Shown: positions 50,201 through 58,572, counted from the stretch's first letter. The stretch is DNA of 64,000 nucleotides from Thermoleophilia bacterium (GCA_025964555.1 JAOPYQ010000042.1:60529-124528); one strand, 5' to 3'. The notes: generated from the letters alone by a model not told the origin. A program made the numbers and translations.

Positions 50201-51109
50201 GGAGGCAATCGTGCGCCACTGCTCGGCTGACAGGTCGGTCGCCTCGTGTGACAGCAGCTCGACGAGCTCGGCTCGACGCTCCGCGACGGGCCGGCGCACG
50301 CTGCGCCAGTCATGGATCGCGCGCGTCGCCTCTGCGAGTGCGCCGGTGGACCCGTCGGCGAGCGACGCGACCGCCTGGTGGAAGGGTCGCACGCCGTCGA
50401 GCTGCGCGGCGACCGCCGCGACAGGCCCGCCAGCGCCGACGTCGAGCTGGGTGCGCAGCGTCGCCCAGTCCGCAGGCTGCAGCGATGCTGGCGCCTGCGT
50501 GAGCAGGCGTGTGGCTGTCTCGTGATGCGTGGTCGGATCGATGGTGCGCGCGGTCCATGCGTCGACGTAGCGCTGGATGCCAACGTCGACGGATCCCGCC
50601 TTCGCGGAGTCCGCGACGAGCTCGGCGAGCGGTCGCGCGCCAACGAGCTCGCGGGGCAGGCCCTCAAGCGCTCCCGCATCGGCGAGCGACCGCTCCAGGA
50701 GTGCGAGGTCGTCGACGGTCCAGGACGCCGTCGTGCCCTGCTCGAAGAGCTCGCGACCCTCGAGCCGGACGAACTCGTCGTGCAGCGGGCCGCTCGCGCG
50801 CATCGTGTCGAGGTGGGTGCGCAGTCGCATGCCGACATCGCGCAGTGCGATCTCGTCGAGCGGTGCGTGCTCGAGCATGCGCACAGCGACGTTCACGTCC
50901 GTCGCGATCTTCGGATCGCCGTGCAGCTGCGCGACCTGGGCGGCTGCGAGCTCGGCGTCGGAGAGCGCGCGCTGCACAGCGCCGTAGGCGGAGGTGCGGT
51001 CGACGATGCCGCTGAACAGCACCGGCACCTCGATGCGTGCCAGCTCGTCCGCGTGTCCGCCGAGGGAGCGGAGCGTGTCAACGATCATGGATGGGCGAAT
51101 GGGTTCCAT
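47264..51109 (-). CDS. PIRP repeat protein 1: head, nine 83-residue repeats, tail
   Basis: A 1281-residue all-helical protein I do not recognise. Layout: head (1-95) starting MEPIRPSMIV and matching the next gene; divergent helical spacer (about 100-335); nine repeats of exactly about 83 residues (337-1083), each with AKPLRxIAxSxAxGEYKPGAATQRYF; and a 198-residue tail (1084-1281) with SRSVKSTLELL and GYSNHPDYAEIGRIRAN. It ends ETLTW. Repeats 2-7 alternate between two types (A: YFDLFRVxSM, B: YFxQATIAA). No signal peptide, membrane helix or catalytic motif. The ATG is three bases after the stop of the 944-residue paralogue, so the two are co-translated. Confidence 0.85.
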   Translation of the reverse strand: MEPIRPSMIVDTLRSLGGHADELARIEVPVLFSGIVDRTSAYGAVQRALSDAELAAAQVAQLHGDPKIATDVNVAVRMLEHAPLDEIALRDVGMRLRTHLDTMRASGPLHDEFVRLEGRELFEQGTTASWTVDDLALLERSLADAGALEGLPRELVGARPLAELVADSAKAGSVDVGIQRYVDAWTARTIDPTTHHETATRLLTQAPASLQPADWATLRTQLDVGAGGPVAAVAAQLDGVRPFHQAVASLADGSTGALAEATRAIHDWRSVRRPVAERRAELVELLSHEATDLSAEQWRTIASHLEAGDAEVLRNVTPELSDAKPLQTIARSVANGEYAPGAATQRYFSRFQFDSLDPDTRIERAGSMLRREPEDLSPDQWRQLDLMLGDADTAAALGVPLELPDAKPLRSIATSVAAGEYKPGAATRRYFDLFRVNSMPETERRAAIAATFAKHSSELSTDEWRQLAAFIDHEPSRALIDVAVQLDGAEPLATIARTIAAGSAKPGAAAQRYFDQATIAALSPAQRTEQLASLLGRSSTELTTEDWTKVVAILDDPTTRESLTMPLELDDAKPLRTIAASLAADEYKPGVATQRYFDLFQVSSMPEAEQRAQVAAILAKHSRDVTTDEWRRLATFIDHEPTRGFLGIDVELDGAKPLRDIARSIAAGEYPAGAATQRYFEQAAIAATTPAQRQEQLASLLGRHSSELSNEEWMRVVSLLDDPATRDSLGIPLEISDAKPLRTIAASLAASEYKPGAATQRYFDLFRVSRMTEAEQRATIAATFAKHSRDVTKEEWTTLATLIEHPKSRPLLGIDAEIEGAKPLAQIARSVAAGEYEAGAATQRYFEQATIAATPPAQRQEQLASLLGRNPDELSSEEWTRIVTLLDDPTTRESVTIPLELPSAKPLRTIAASVAAGEYKPGAATKAYFDAFAVSRMTPEARTVAIDSIFAGHSRDVSKEDWGRLVALIDSGGVGEHLGISVELDGAKSLREIAAAVAKGEYEPGAATQRYFDAFALQRLTPEARMAEASALFSRNSADLSTEDWGRLAALLDDEATRVRTQVPMELENAKPLRTIARSLANAEYKPGEATQRYFVEWQRRNDPAYQARLEAALADITSGGASPESRTLVAEQWDRLAELVAGRPAAEQAAIAEVMMGLDSVAGSRSVKSTLELLLANMPPAEDVPAALVATRNETVALIERNLARLDGSTPTGAVRGYSNHPDYAEIGRIRANTSFLQEAMRLEPAAEGLRPQPGVAADAATGVAADEVATASAGETLTW
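47861..50101 (-). repeat. Nine coding repeats of about 249 bp
   Basis: The DNA for the nine 83-residue repeats of PIRP protein 1. Copies of one type (alternate units) are more alike than neighbours, giving a higher-order period near 498 bp for units 2-7, which suggests duplication of two-unit blocks. Confidence 0.85.
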
Positions 51110-51112
51110 CAG

Positions 51113-53947
51113 CTACCAGTCCAGCGATTCGGTGGGAGATGCCGCGCCGGTGGCGCTGGTTGCGTTAATGCTCGCCGCGTCGATCGTCTCGGCAGCTCCG
51201 GCAGTCGGCGCGCTCGTGCGTGCGGTGGCCATCGACTGTGCGTCCTGCAGGAGCGAGACGTTCGCGCGGATGCGTCCGATCTCGGCGTAGTCCGGATGAT
51301 TGGAGTAGCCCTGCACGGCGCCCGCGGGAGTGTGACCGTTGAGTCGTGCGAGGTTGCGATCGATGAGCTCGACGGTGTTCGCGTGCAGCTGCGTGAACTG
51401 GGCGGGCAACTCACTCGGTGGCTGCAGGTTGCTGCGCAGCAGCTCGAGCGTGGACTTGACGCTGCGCGACGCCGCGACGTCGTCCACGTTGAGCATCACC
51501 TCGGCGATCGCAGCCTGGTCGGCCGGAGCGCGCCCGGCGACCACCGACTCGAGGCGATCCCATTGCTCCGCGACCAGTCGTCGCGATTCCGCAGTGGCGC
51601 GGCCCGCGACTACGTCCGCGAGCGCGGCTTCGAGACGCGACTGGTATGCAGGATCGTTGAGCCGCTGCCAGTGCGTGAAGTACACCTGCATGAACTTGCC
51701 CGGACGGTACGTGCCGTCGGCGATCTCGCGCGCCTGCTGTGCGAGCGGCTTGGATCCGGTGATCTCGCGCGGCACGTTGATGAGCGTGCCCTTCGCGTCG
51801 GAATCGACGAGCGCGGCGAGGTGGCGCCACTCCTCGTTCGTGAGGTCGGCGGGTGAGCGCGCGAGCAGGTCGCTGGCGGCGGCGACCCGCTCTGCCGGGG
51901 AGAGGCGCGCGACCGCGTACTCGTCGAAATACACCCGCATGAAGCGTGCGGGTCGGTACTTCCCGTCCGCGATCTCGCGCGCCTGCTCACTGAGGGGCTT
52001 CGCCCCGGCGATCTCGCGCGAGACCGGGATGAGCATCCCGTCGCGGTCGGAGTCCACGAGCGCGGCGAGCCGGCGCCACTCCTGGCTCGTGAGCTCGTCT
52101 GGCGACATGGACAGCAGTTCATGTCCTTGGGCGGAGCGCTCGGTGTTGCTCAGGCGGGAGACGGCGTACTCGTCGAAGTACGCGTGCATGAAGCGTGCGG
52201 GGCGGTACGTTCCGTCCGCGATCTCACGAGCCTGCTCGCTGAGCGGCTTGGCTCCGGTGAGCTCGCGCGACACCTTGATGAGCTCGTCGTCGTCGGCATC
52301 CACGAGCGCGGCAAGTCGCCGCCACTCGGCGCTCGACAACGCTTCCGGGTCGCGCTGCAGCAGCGCATCGGCCTCGGCCGCACGTTGCGCGGGTGTCACC
52401 CGCTTGACCGCATACTCGTCGAAGTACACGTGCATGTGTCGGCTGGGGCGGTACTTTCCCGCGCCGATGTCCCGGGCCTGTTCGCTGAGCGGCAGCGAAC
52501 CAGTGATCTCGCGCGAAACCGGGATGAGGCGTGCTCTCGCGTCGGTGTCGACGAGGGCACCCAGCTCGCGCCACTGCTCGTTCGAAAGCTCGTCGGGCGT
52601 TCGTGTCAGGAATGCGTCGGCCCGAGCGGCGCGCTCGGTGTCGCTGAGCTTGGCGGCGGCGTACTCGTCGAAGTACGCCTGCATGAATCGGGCAGGCTTG
52701 TAGTCCCCCTTGGCGATCTCGCGGGCCTGCTGGGCGAGGGGCTTGGCTCCCTCCAGTTCGCGCGAAACGTCGATGAGGGTCGCGTCGGAGTCGGACTCGA
52801 CCAGCGTCGCCAGTCGCGACCAGTCGCGAGCGGTCAGCGTCGCAGGGTCGCGCGTCAGGAGCGCGTCGGCCGCGGTGGTGCGCTCGGCCGGGGCCATGCG
52901 CCTGACGACGTAGTGGTCGAAGTACACCTGCATGTGCCGACTGGGGCGGTACTTCCCGGCGGCGATCTCTCGAGCCTGGTCGACGAATGACATCGAACCG
53001 TCGATCTCGCGCGGCAGCTCCCGCAGTTGGCGGGCGTCCGCTTGGTCGATGACCGTGGCGAGGCGCGTCCACTGGCCCGGCGTCAGCTCGCTGGGGTCGC
53101 GTCCCAAGAGCTCGTCGACGTACCGAGTCACAGGGCCGCTTGCTCGGAACATGCGCTCGTCGAGGATGTCGAGGGCGGTCGCCGGGGGCGTGGCGCCGGT
53201 CCGCACGCGGTGTGCCAGCCAAGCGAACGAGCCGTCGGGGGTGAGCTCGTCCAGCAGCGCGCGAGCGGGCGATGTGGCGTCGGCGTCGAGCAGTGTGCCG
53301 ATCCGTCCGATCCGGGCGGGATCGGGGGTCGTGATGTCGGCGAGCGAGCGGTCGAGTTCGGCGCGTCGTTCGGAAATGGTGGTGGATTGCGCACGCATCG
53401 CGTCGCGGTACCGCTCGAAGGTCGCAACGCCCGCGTCGTCAGGTGCGCTCGCGAGCCGCTCGACGACGTCGCGCACGGCGGGCGCGCCGTCGAGCTGGCG
53501 GGGCAGGTTGCGCAGCTCCGCGACGTCGCCTGCGTCGAGCAGGTCGCCCAGGCGCATCCATCCTTCGGTGCTGACCTGCGTCGGGTCGGTGGCGATGAGC
53601 GTCTCGACATCGAGCCCACGGAGGACGTCCGAGTCGCGGATCGTGTCCACGGATCGGCGCAGGCCCTGGGCAGTCCCGCGGAGGGCGATCTCGTCGAACG
53701 ACGCGTGCTCGAGCATCGTGACCGATGCGCGTGCGGCGCGCTCGGCTTCGGTTCCCAGGTCGCCACGCGCGACCATGTCGGCGGCCGCCTCCGCGTCCGT
53801 CAGCGCGCGCTGCACCAGTTGCTGGGCGCCGGTGCGATCGACCACGCCGCCGAAGAGGGTCGGCGTGGTGACCTTCGAGAGCTCGTCCGCTCGCGCGGCG
53901 AGCGTATCGAGCGCGGCGATGATCATCGAGGGGCGGATGGGCTCCAT
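51113..53947 (-). CDS. PIRP repeat protein 2: head, five 83-residue repeats, tail
   Basis: A 944-residue paralogue of the 1281-residue product. Head (1-95) starts MEPIRPSMIIAALDTLAARA; a spacer of about 235 residues follows; five repeats of 83 (one of 82) residues (332-745) have the form KYRPxRxMxVYFDEYAVxRL then LSxEWRRLAALVD and REITGxKPLxxQAREIADG; and a 199-residue tail (746-944) has SRSVKSTLELL and GYSNHPDYAEIGRIRAN. It ends ESLDW. Head, tail and period match the neighbour although the repeats have diverged. The ATG at 53947 was chosen by alignment with the paralogue and lies two bases past the stop of the 40-residue ORF. Confidence 0.85.
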   Translation of the reverse strand: MEPIRPSMIIAALDTLAARADELSKVTTPTLFGGVVDRTGAQQLVQRALTDAEAAADMVARGDLGTEAERAARASVTMLEHASFDEIALRGTAQGLRRSVDTIRDSDVLRGLDVETLIATDPTQVSTEGWMRLGDLLDAGDVAELRNLPRQLDGAPAVRDVVERLASAPDDAGVATFERYRDAMRAQSTTISERRAELDRSLADITTPDPARIGRIGTLLDADATSPARALLDELTPDGSFAWLAHRVRTGATPPATALDILDERMFRASGPVTRYVDELLGRDPSELTPGQWTRLATVIDQADARQLRELPREIDGSMSFVDQAREIAAGKYRPSRHMQVYFDHYVVRRMAPAERTTAADALLTRDPATLTARDWSRLATLVESDSDATLIDVSRELEGAKPLAQQAREIAKGDYKPARFMQAYFDEYAAAKLSDTERAARADAFLTRTPDELSNEQWRELGALVDTDARARLIPVSREITGSLPLSEQARDIGAGKYRPSRHMHVYFDEYAVKRVTPAQRAAEADALLQRDPEALSSAEWRRLAALVDADDDELIKVSRELTGAKPLSEQAREIADGTYRPARFMHAYFDEYAVSRLSNTERSAQGHELLSMSPDELTSQEWRRLAALVDSDRDGMLIPVSREIAGAKPLSEQAREIADGKYRPARFMRVYFDEYAVARLSPAERVAAASDLLARSPADLTNEEWRHLAALVDSDAKGTLINVPREITGSKPLAQQAREIADGTYRPGKFMQVYFTHWQRLNDPAYQSRLEAALADVVAGRATAESRRLVAEQWDRLESVVAGRAPADQAAIAEVMLNVDDVAASRSVKSTLELLRSNLQPPSELPAQFTQLHANTVELIDRNLARLNGHTPAGAVQGYSNHPDYAEIGRIRANVSLLQDAQSMATARTSAPTAGAAETIDAASINATSATGAASPTESLDW
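51713..52954 (-). repeat. Five coding repeats of about 249 bp
   Basis: The DNA for the five 83-residue repeats of PIRP protein 2 (the third is one codon shorter). All five are of one type, unlike the alternating pattern next door. Confidence 0.8.
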
Positions 53948-53949
53948 GT

Positions 53950-54072
53950 TCACCACACCAGCGCTTCTGGGGCGGGCTCGACGGCCGCGTCAGCCGTTAC
54001 GGCGAGCTCGCTCGCGCGCGCACCAACCGCATCGATCGCTGCGATCACGCCTGTCGGCCTGATTGGTTGCAC
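53950..54072 (-). CDS. 40-residue PIRP head-plus-tail mini protein
   Basis: A short ORF from GTG (54072) whose first 24 residues, beginning VQPIRPTGVIAAIDAVGARA, align with the heads of both giant proteins (MEPIRPSMIIAALDTLAARA), and whose last residues PEALVW match their E-x-L-x-W ends. It is therefore the giant proteins reduced to two termini. GGGGGG lies 3-4 bases before the GTG, and the TGA is two bases before the next ATG, so it is the first cistron of the operon. It may be a functional small partner or a decayed copy. Confidence 0.65.
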   Translation of the reverse strand: MQPIRPTGVIAAIDAVGARASELAVTADAAVEPAPEALVW

Positions 54073-54189
54073 GTGCCCCCCGGCGCCGTCTTCCAATTCC
54101 CCATGGTCCCCCCGGACCTGCCGGTATGTCGGCGCCGGGCCGCGATGTGTTGCGTCATGGACCGCTCACGTTGTGGGTAGGAGGCGGGA

Positions 54190-55002
54190 GTGACCGGTCC
54201 TCGACAACGCGATCCACGCGCCAGGCGCTGGACGTTCGTGCTCGTGCTGCTGGCGCTCATCGTGGTGGCGGGCGTCGGGCTGCGCGTGGTCGACGAACGC
54301 CGGCGCGACGCGGACCAGACGGCCGAGAACCGGGCACGCACACGCGAAGAGGCGGGCGCGAAGGCCGATGCCGACGCGCAGGAGCCCGCCCGCACCGACC
54401 AGGAGCCGGACGCACCCGAGACGCCAGCGACGTCGTCGGGATCAGGCTCCGCGGCCCTCGACGAGCCGCTCGGCATCTCGATCTCCATGGGCACCGATGT
54501 CGACGGCGACCCGATCCTGCTCGTGGACCGGCTCGGACCACTCGTCCTCGACAGCGCGGCATCGATTCCCTACGTCACCGGCGTGCTCGGTGAGCCCGAC
54601 AACGTGGGCGCCAATCCTGACGATGCGAACGTGTGCGATGCCAGCTGGGTCGCGTGGGGACTCGAGGCGCAGTTCTACTTCGGCCAGCCCCCGTCGCCCG
54701 AGGCGGCGTGTGAGAAGGGACCGATCGCTGCAGCGCTCATGACCGGCGAGCGGTGGTTCATCGAGCCGCTCACCGGCGGCGGCGCCGTGCTCACGGTCGG
54801 CGACCCGGTGTCGTCGATCGCGACGGCGTTCCCGGACTCGAAGCTGCAGCGGCTCCCGCCGGGTCTCGCATCGCTGGCGGCGAACCAGCAGGGCCATCTC
54901 GTCGTCGAGGGCTCCTACGCCGGGGAGGCGTTCCCGACCCTGTACGCGATCGGCGTCGATGGCTCCATAGCGTCGTTTCTCTACGTCAGCGGCGCCGAGT
55001 AG
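54190..55002 (+). CDS. Membrane-anchored extracytoplasmic protein, unknown
   Basis: A 270-residue protein with a basic N-terminus (RQRDPRARR), one membrane helix (about 14-32), an Arg/Glu/Ala/Asp-rich linker (35-85), and a C-terminal beta-rich domain (about 95-270) with two Cys (in DANVCDASW and EAACEKG) that may form a disulfide outside the cell. No family recognised. The GTG start follows GGAGGCGGGA. It is divergent from the PIRP operon. Confidence 0.7.
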   Translation: MTGPRQRDPRARRWTFVLVLLALIVVAGVGLRVVDERRRDADQTAENRARTREEAGAKADADAQEPARTDQEPDAPETPATSSGSGSAALDEPLGISISMGTDVDGDPILLVDRLGPLVLDSAASIPYVTGVLGEPDNVGANPDDANVCDASWVAWGLEAQFYFGQPPSPEAACEKGPIAAALMTGERWFIEPLTGGGAVLTVGDPVSSIATAFPDSKLQRLPPGLASLAANQQGHLVVEGSYAGEAFPTLYAIGVDGSIASFLYVSGAE

Positions 55003-55116
55003 GCGACCAGCGACGGTTCCCCCTGTGCAGGACTCCGATCCTGTCGCACGCTGGTGGTGGGAGCCGGAGCACGCCATTCGCCGATGGTGCGGACCCACTG
55101 GAAGGGAAACGCCGAT

Positions 55117-56763
55117 ATGACGCCGATCAACTCAACCGCCCCTGGCGGCCTGCCCGAGTACGCACGACAGGATGTCGTCGACTCCGGAGCCGGATATGCA
55201 CCCGTCGATCCTGCCTACGCGCAGTCGATCGACCCGTCCCAGCCGGGGTTCGTGGATCCATCCGCGTACGCCAACGCTGCGACGCCCGACAGCTACGGGG
55301 TCGACCCCTACGCCGCGCCGTACGAGGCGCAGCCTCCGGAATCCGCATACGGGAGCGCCGTGTCCGGGTTGCAGCCCGCGACCACCGCGACCGCCCCGGC
55401 GGCGATGCCGGACGCGACGCTCGAGGACTTCGCACGGCTCGGGATCTTCACCGACGACGAGCTCGCACAGCTCGCGCAGATGAACATGCCCGCGCAGGAC
55501 ATGAACGCCTTGTTCGACGAGGCCGTCGCGTTCATGCAGACGCCGGGGTTCGCACAGCTGCAGGCGCAGCAGGCCGGCGCCGCTGGCGAGGTGCCCGTCG
55601 ATGGTCGACCTGCGGGCGGGACCGCACCCGCTCCGAACGCCGCCGACGTCGCGAACGGAGTCGCCGCACCGTCCGGGCCGCCCGCCTGGAACGGGGAATG
55701 GGCCGTCAAGTTCCGTGACGTGATGGAGCAGCAGGGGCTCGATTCCAAGACGCAGCTCATGGTGATCGCGTCGCTGCGCCAGGCACCGCTGGGCGAGGCG
55801 GAGCTCCAGCAGGCACTGGAGTACTACTCGAGCACGCCCGAGGGCAAGGCCGAGCTGCAGGAGGCGAACGACCAGGTCAAGGCCGGCGCCGCGATGCAGG
55901 ACAAGATGATGCTGACGTTCGGCGCTGGCGCGCTGGGCGTGGCAGGCGTCGCCGGAGCGATCGGAGCGTCGCGCGGCAACCTGGTCAAGGCGCTCGAGCA
56001 CACCGTCGCGAGCGGCGGAGAACGAGCCGCGACCGCGGCCCGTGCACTCGAGGAGATCAAGGCCGGCAAGCCGATCACCACCGCGATGCGCGCGGAGATC
56101 GCCTCGACCCTGCGCGCGGAGGCGAAGGCGACCTCGCGGCTGCGCAGCCCGATCTCCAAGATGTCGCTCAACGGCGCGGCGCGGAACGTCACGCCCGCGG
56201 CGAAGCTCTCGTTCAGGGACGCCATGAAATATGGCCTCTGGATGAAGAGCGGCGACGCCGTGACCGACGCCGCGTCAGGTGCTTCGACCGCGGCGCGCTC
56301 GACCGCCACTGCCGTGAAGGCAGGCGAGCTCGGCTCGAAGGTGGCGTCCGCGACGGGCGCCGGCGACGATGTGGTCCGCGCCGTTGCAGGCAGCGCGGAC
56401 GAGGCCGGCAAGGTCGCCAGCGGTGCGGCGCAGGCAGCCAAGGGCGCGAGCATGCTCGGCAAGGTCGGCAAGGTGCTCGGCCCGGTCGGCCTGGCACTGA
56501 GCGCCGGCGTCGGCATCTGGGGGATCTCCAAGACCGTCGAAGCTGAAGGCGGCTTCGGCAAGGAGAGCGCGAAGATGACCGGCAATGTCGCTGGCGGTCT
56601 CGCCGGCGGCGTGGCGGGAGCGGCAGCAGGTGCCGCGATCGGCTCGGTCGTCCCCGTGATCGGCACCGGCATCGGTGCGGTCGTGGGCGGCATCGTCGGA
56701 AGCATCGGCCTCAGCAAGGTCGGCGAAGGCGTCGGCGGCTTCATCCACGGCCTGTTCGACTGA
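55117..56763 (+). CDS. 548-residue protein with disordered N-terminus and glycine-zipper C-terminus
   Basis: A protein I do not recognise. Residues 1-110 are Pro/Ala/Tyr-rich (YAPVDPAYAQ, GVDPYAAPYEA) and start MTPINSTAPGGLP. Helical segments follow (LEDFARLGIFTDDELAQL; the region near 190-260), then a hydrophobic helix at about 268-285. The long Ala-rich helical middle may be a coiled coil. The C-terminus (about 448-540) has a hydrophobic segment and a glycine zipper GGLAGGVAGAAAGAAIG, then GTGIGAVVGGIVGSIG, of the kind that inserts into membranes. No signal peptide. GGAAGGGAAA precedes the ATG. Toxin-like or membrane-scaffold roles are both speculation. Confidence 0.7.
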   Translation: MTPINSTAPGGLPEYARQDVVDSGAGYAPVDPAYAQSIDPSQPGFVDPSAYANAATPDSYGVDPYAAPYEAQPPESAYGSAVSGLQPATTATAPAAMPDATLEDFARLGIFTDDELAQLAQMNMPAQDMNALFDEAVAFMQTPGFAQLQAQQAGAAGEVPVDGRPAGGTAPAPNAADVANGVAAPSGPPAWNGEWAVKFRDVMEQQGLDSKTQLMVIASLRQAPLGEAELQQALEYYSSTPEGKAELQEANDQVKAGAAMQDKMMLTFGAGALGVAGVAGAIGASRGNLVKALEHTVASGGERAATAARALEEIKAGKPITTAMRAEIASTLRAEAKATSRLRSPISKMSLNGAARNVTPAAKLSFRDAMKYGLWMKSGDAVTDAASGASTAARSTATAVKAGELGSKVASATGAGDDVVRAVAGSADEAGKVASGAAQAAKGASMLGKVGKVLGPVGLALSAGVGIWGISKTVEAEGGFGKESAKMTGNVAGGLAGGVAGAAAGAAIGSVVPVIGTGIGAVVGGIVGSIGLSKVGEGVGGFIHGLFD

Positions 56764-56779
56764 CCGAGCAGGTCGCGCG

Positions 56780-56869
56780 CTACCGCCGCGCCGGCGCCTT
56801 GCGTCGCTTGTACGCCTTGTAGGCGCTGAAGGCCATGGTGCCGACGGTGATCATTCGTCCAAGTCGCAT
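56780..56869 (-). CDS. 29-residue basic small protein
   Basis: A short ORF encoding 29 residues with a hydrophobic half (MRLGRMITVGTMAFSAYKAY) and a basic end (KRRKAPARR). GGAG lies five bases before the ATG. It is convergent with the glycine-zipper gene, 16 bp away, and lies downstream on the other strand from nothing else. The plan resembles small membrane-surface proteins. The rest of 56870-56937 shows no feature. Confidence 0.45.
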   Translation of the reverse strand: MRLGRMITVGTMAFSAYKAYKRRKAPARR

Positions 56870-56937
56870 GTCCGCTCCGATGTTCGAGATGGAGCAGATG
56901 ATGTACCTCGGCGCTGGCGCAGGAAACGCGCGCGTCG

Positions 56938-58539
56938 TCAGCCGGGCCGTGCCGACGGCAGGAACACGCGGAACGACGAGCCGCCGCCGTCGCAGTCCTC
57001 GACCCAGGCACGGCCACCGTGCAGTTCGGTGAAGTGCGCGACCAGCGACAGCCCGATGCCGGCGCCCGGCACTTCCGACAGGTCGGACGCGCCACGGTTG
57101 AACGGCTCGAACACCGCCCGCTTGTGCTCGTCCGGCACGCCGGGCCCTTCGTCATCGATGGTGACGAGCGCGCCGTCGTCGACGCGACTGACCGAGATCG
57201 TCACGCACTTGTCGATGGGCGTGTGCTTGAACGCGTTGCCGAGCAGGTTGTCGACGATCCGATCGAGCTTCGCGATGTCCGCGTCGATCTCCACCGGTTC
57301 CAGATGGAGGCGGGTCGGTCGATCGCTCGCCGAGAACCGATCGAGCGCAGTGCGAACGACGCCTGACACGTCGACCCGCTCGTAGCGCGGCTGGAGCATC
57401 CCGAGGCGCACGCGCTCGAGGTCGAGCAGGTCGGTCAACAGCGTGTCGAGGCGGCGTGACTCGCTCACGAGCCGGTCGAGCATCTCCTCGAGCTTGGCGG
57501 TGGGGACCTCCTCGTGCCGCTGGCGCAGGAGCACCGACAGCGCGAGGATCGAGGTCAGCGGCGTGCGCAGCTCGTGCGATACGGCGGCCAGCAGGCGGTC
57601 CTTCATGTCGTCGACCGCGCGCAGGTTGCGTGCCGCCTCCCGCTCCGTGCGCAGGGAATCCTCGACCTTCGCGCGCAGCGCCTCGGACTCCGACAGCGAC
57701 GCGCCGATCATGAGGGTGCTCAGGCCGACGATCGCGACGAGCGCCTGGATGATCTGCACCGTCTGCGTTCCGTTCATGCCCTCGAACGCGAACGACCCGT
57801 GCACGGTGAAAGCGATGCCCAGCAGCGCGACGAGCAGCGTCGAAGTGGCGCTGCCGACCGCGCGGAAACGCACCGTCGACCACGCCCACACCGGAATGAG
57901 CAGCGCCGGGAATCGCAGCTGGTCGTACGTGAGCACGACGGCTGCGATCGCCGACAGCATCGCCTGCACGAGGACGAATTCGACGACGCGAGCGGGGCGG
58001 AGACGCGTTTCGCGCCGGGCGAGGGTGATCATCGCGAACAAGAACGGCGCCACGACCAGGATGCCCATCACGTCGCCCGACCACCACAGCAGCCAGCGGT
58101 TGGCGTAGCCCATGCTCGGGACGTAGTCATACGCCCACAGCTGCGTGACGCCGCCCGTCGCGCTCACGGCGCAGGAGATCGCGGTGATCGGGACGAGCAC
58201 TGCGACGTCGCGGATGCGCGCGAGCGAGGTCGAGAATCCGATGCGGTGCAGCAGGTACGCGGCGATGAGTGCCTCGGCCGTATTGCCCATGGCGATCCCA
58301 AGCGACAGCGCGATCGAGGACCCGGCCATGAAGTTGCCGACGGCCGCTGCCGCGAACACGATGGGCCAGATGCGGATGCCGGCGCACAGCAGGCCTGCCA
58401 GCGCGATGCCCGCGGGAGCCCAGACGGGCGACACGACACCGTTGGCGACAGGCAGCGACAGGCCGATCCACGTCGTGGCGACATAGGCGACGAACAGTGC
58501 GGCCGCGGTCGCGGCGGTACGTGGGGAGGGGGCGCTCAC
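56938..58539 (-). CDS. MASE1-domain sensor histidine kinase
   Basis: A 533-residue membrane sensor kinase. About eight hydrophobic helices (15-285) form a MASE1 sensor domain (start VAYVATTWIGLSLPVANG), then a helical linker, a HisKA domain with phospho-acceptor H322 in AAVSHELRTPLTSIL, and a HATPase domain with NLLGNAFKHTP (N box), DDEGPGVP (G1) and GAGIGLSLV (G2). No response regulator is adjacent, so it is an orphan kinase here. The GTG start has TAGCAT at 58552-58547, seven bases upstream (leaderless pattern). Confidence 0.94.
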   Translation of the reverse strand: MSAPSPRTAATAAALFVAYVATTWIGLSLPVANGVVSPVWAPAGIALAGLLCAGIRIWPIVFAAAAVGNFMAGSSIALSLGIAMGNTAEALIAAYLLHRIGFSTSLARIRDVAVLVPITAISCAVSATGGVTQLWAYDYVPSMGYANRWLLWWSGDVMGILVVAPFLFAMITLARRETRLRPARVVEFVLVQAMLSAIAAVVLTYDQLRFPALLIPVWAWSTVRFRAVGSATSTLLVALLGIAFTVHGSFAFEGMNGTQTVQIIQALVAIVGLSTLMIGASLSESEALRAKVEDSLRTEREAARNLRAVDDMKDRLLAAVSHELRTPLTSILALSVLLRQRHEEVPTAKLEEMLDRLVSESRRLDTLLTDLLDLERVRLGMLQPRYERVDVSGVVRTALDRFSASDRPTRLHLEPVEIDADIAKLDRIVDNLLGNAFKHTPIDKCVTISVSRVDDGALVTIDDEGPGVPDEHKRAVFEPFNRGASDLSEVPGAGIGLSLVAHFTELHGGRAWVEDCDGGGSSFRVFLPSARPG

Positions 58540-58572
58540 CGGGAGGATGCTACGTGGCGAGCGGGTGGAGCA

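Noticed and set aside
48695..50230. Long plus-strand frames opposite the PIRP repeats
   Set aside because: They repeat with the 249-bp period of the real gene and have no ribosome site; they are mirror images of the coding repeats.
47861..52954. Regular repeats in the PIRP genes considered as noncoding repeats or TPR/Sel1 arrays
   Set aside because: They keep an open frame, and the 83-residue unit lacks the spacing and residues of 34-36-residue TPR/Sel1 motifs.
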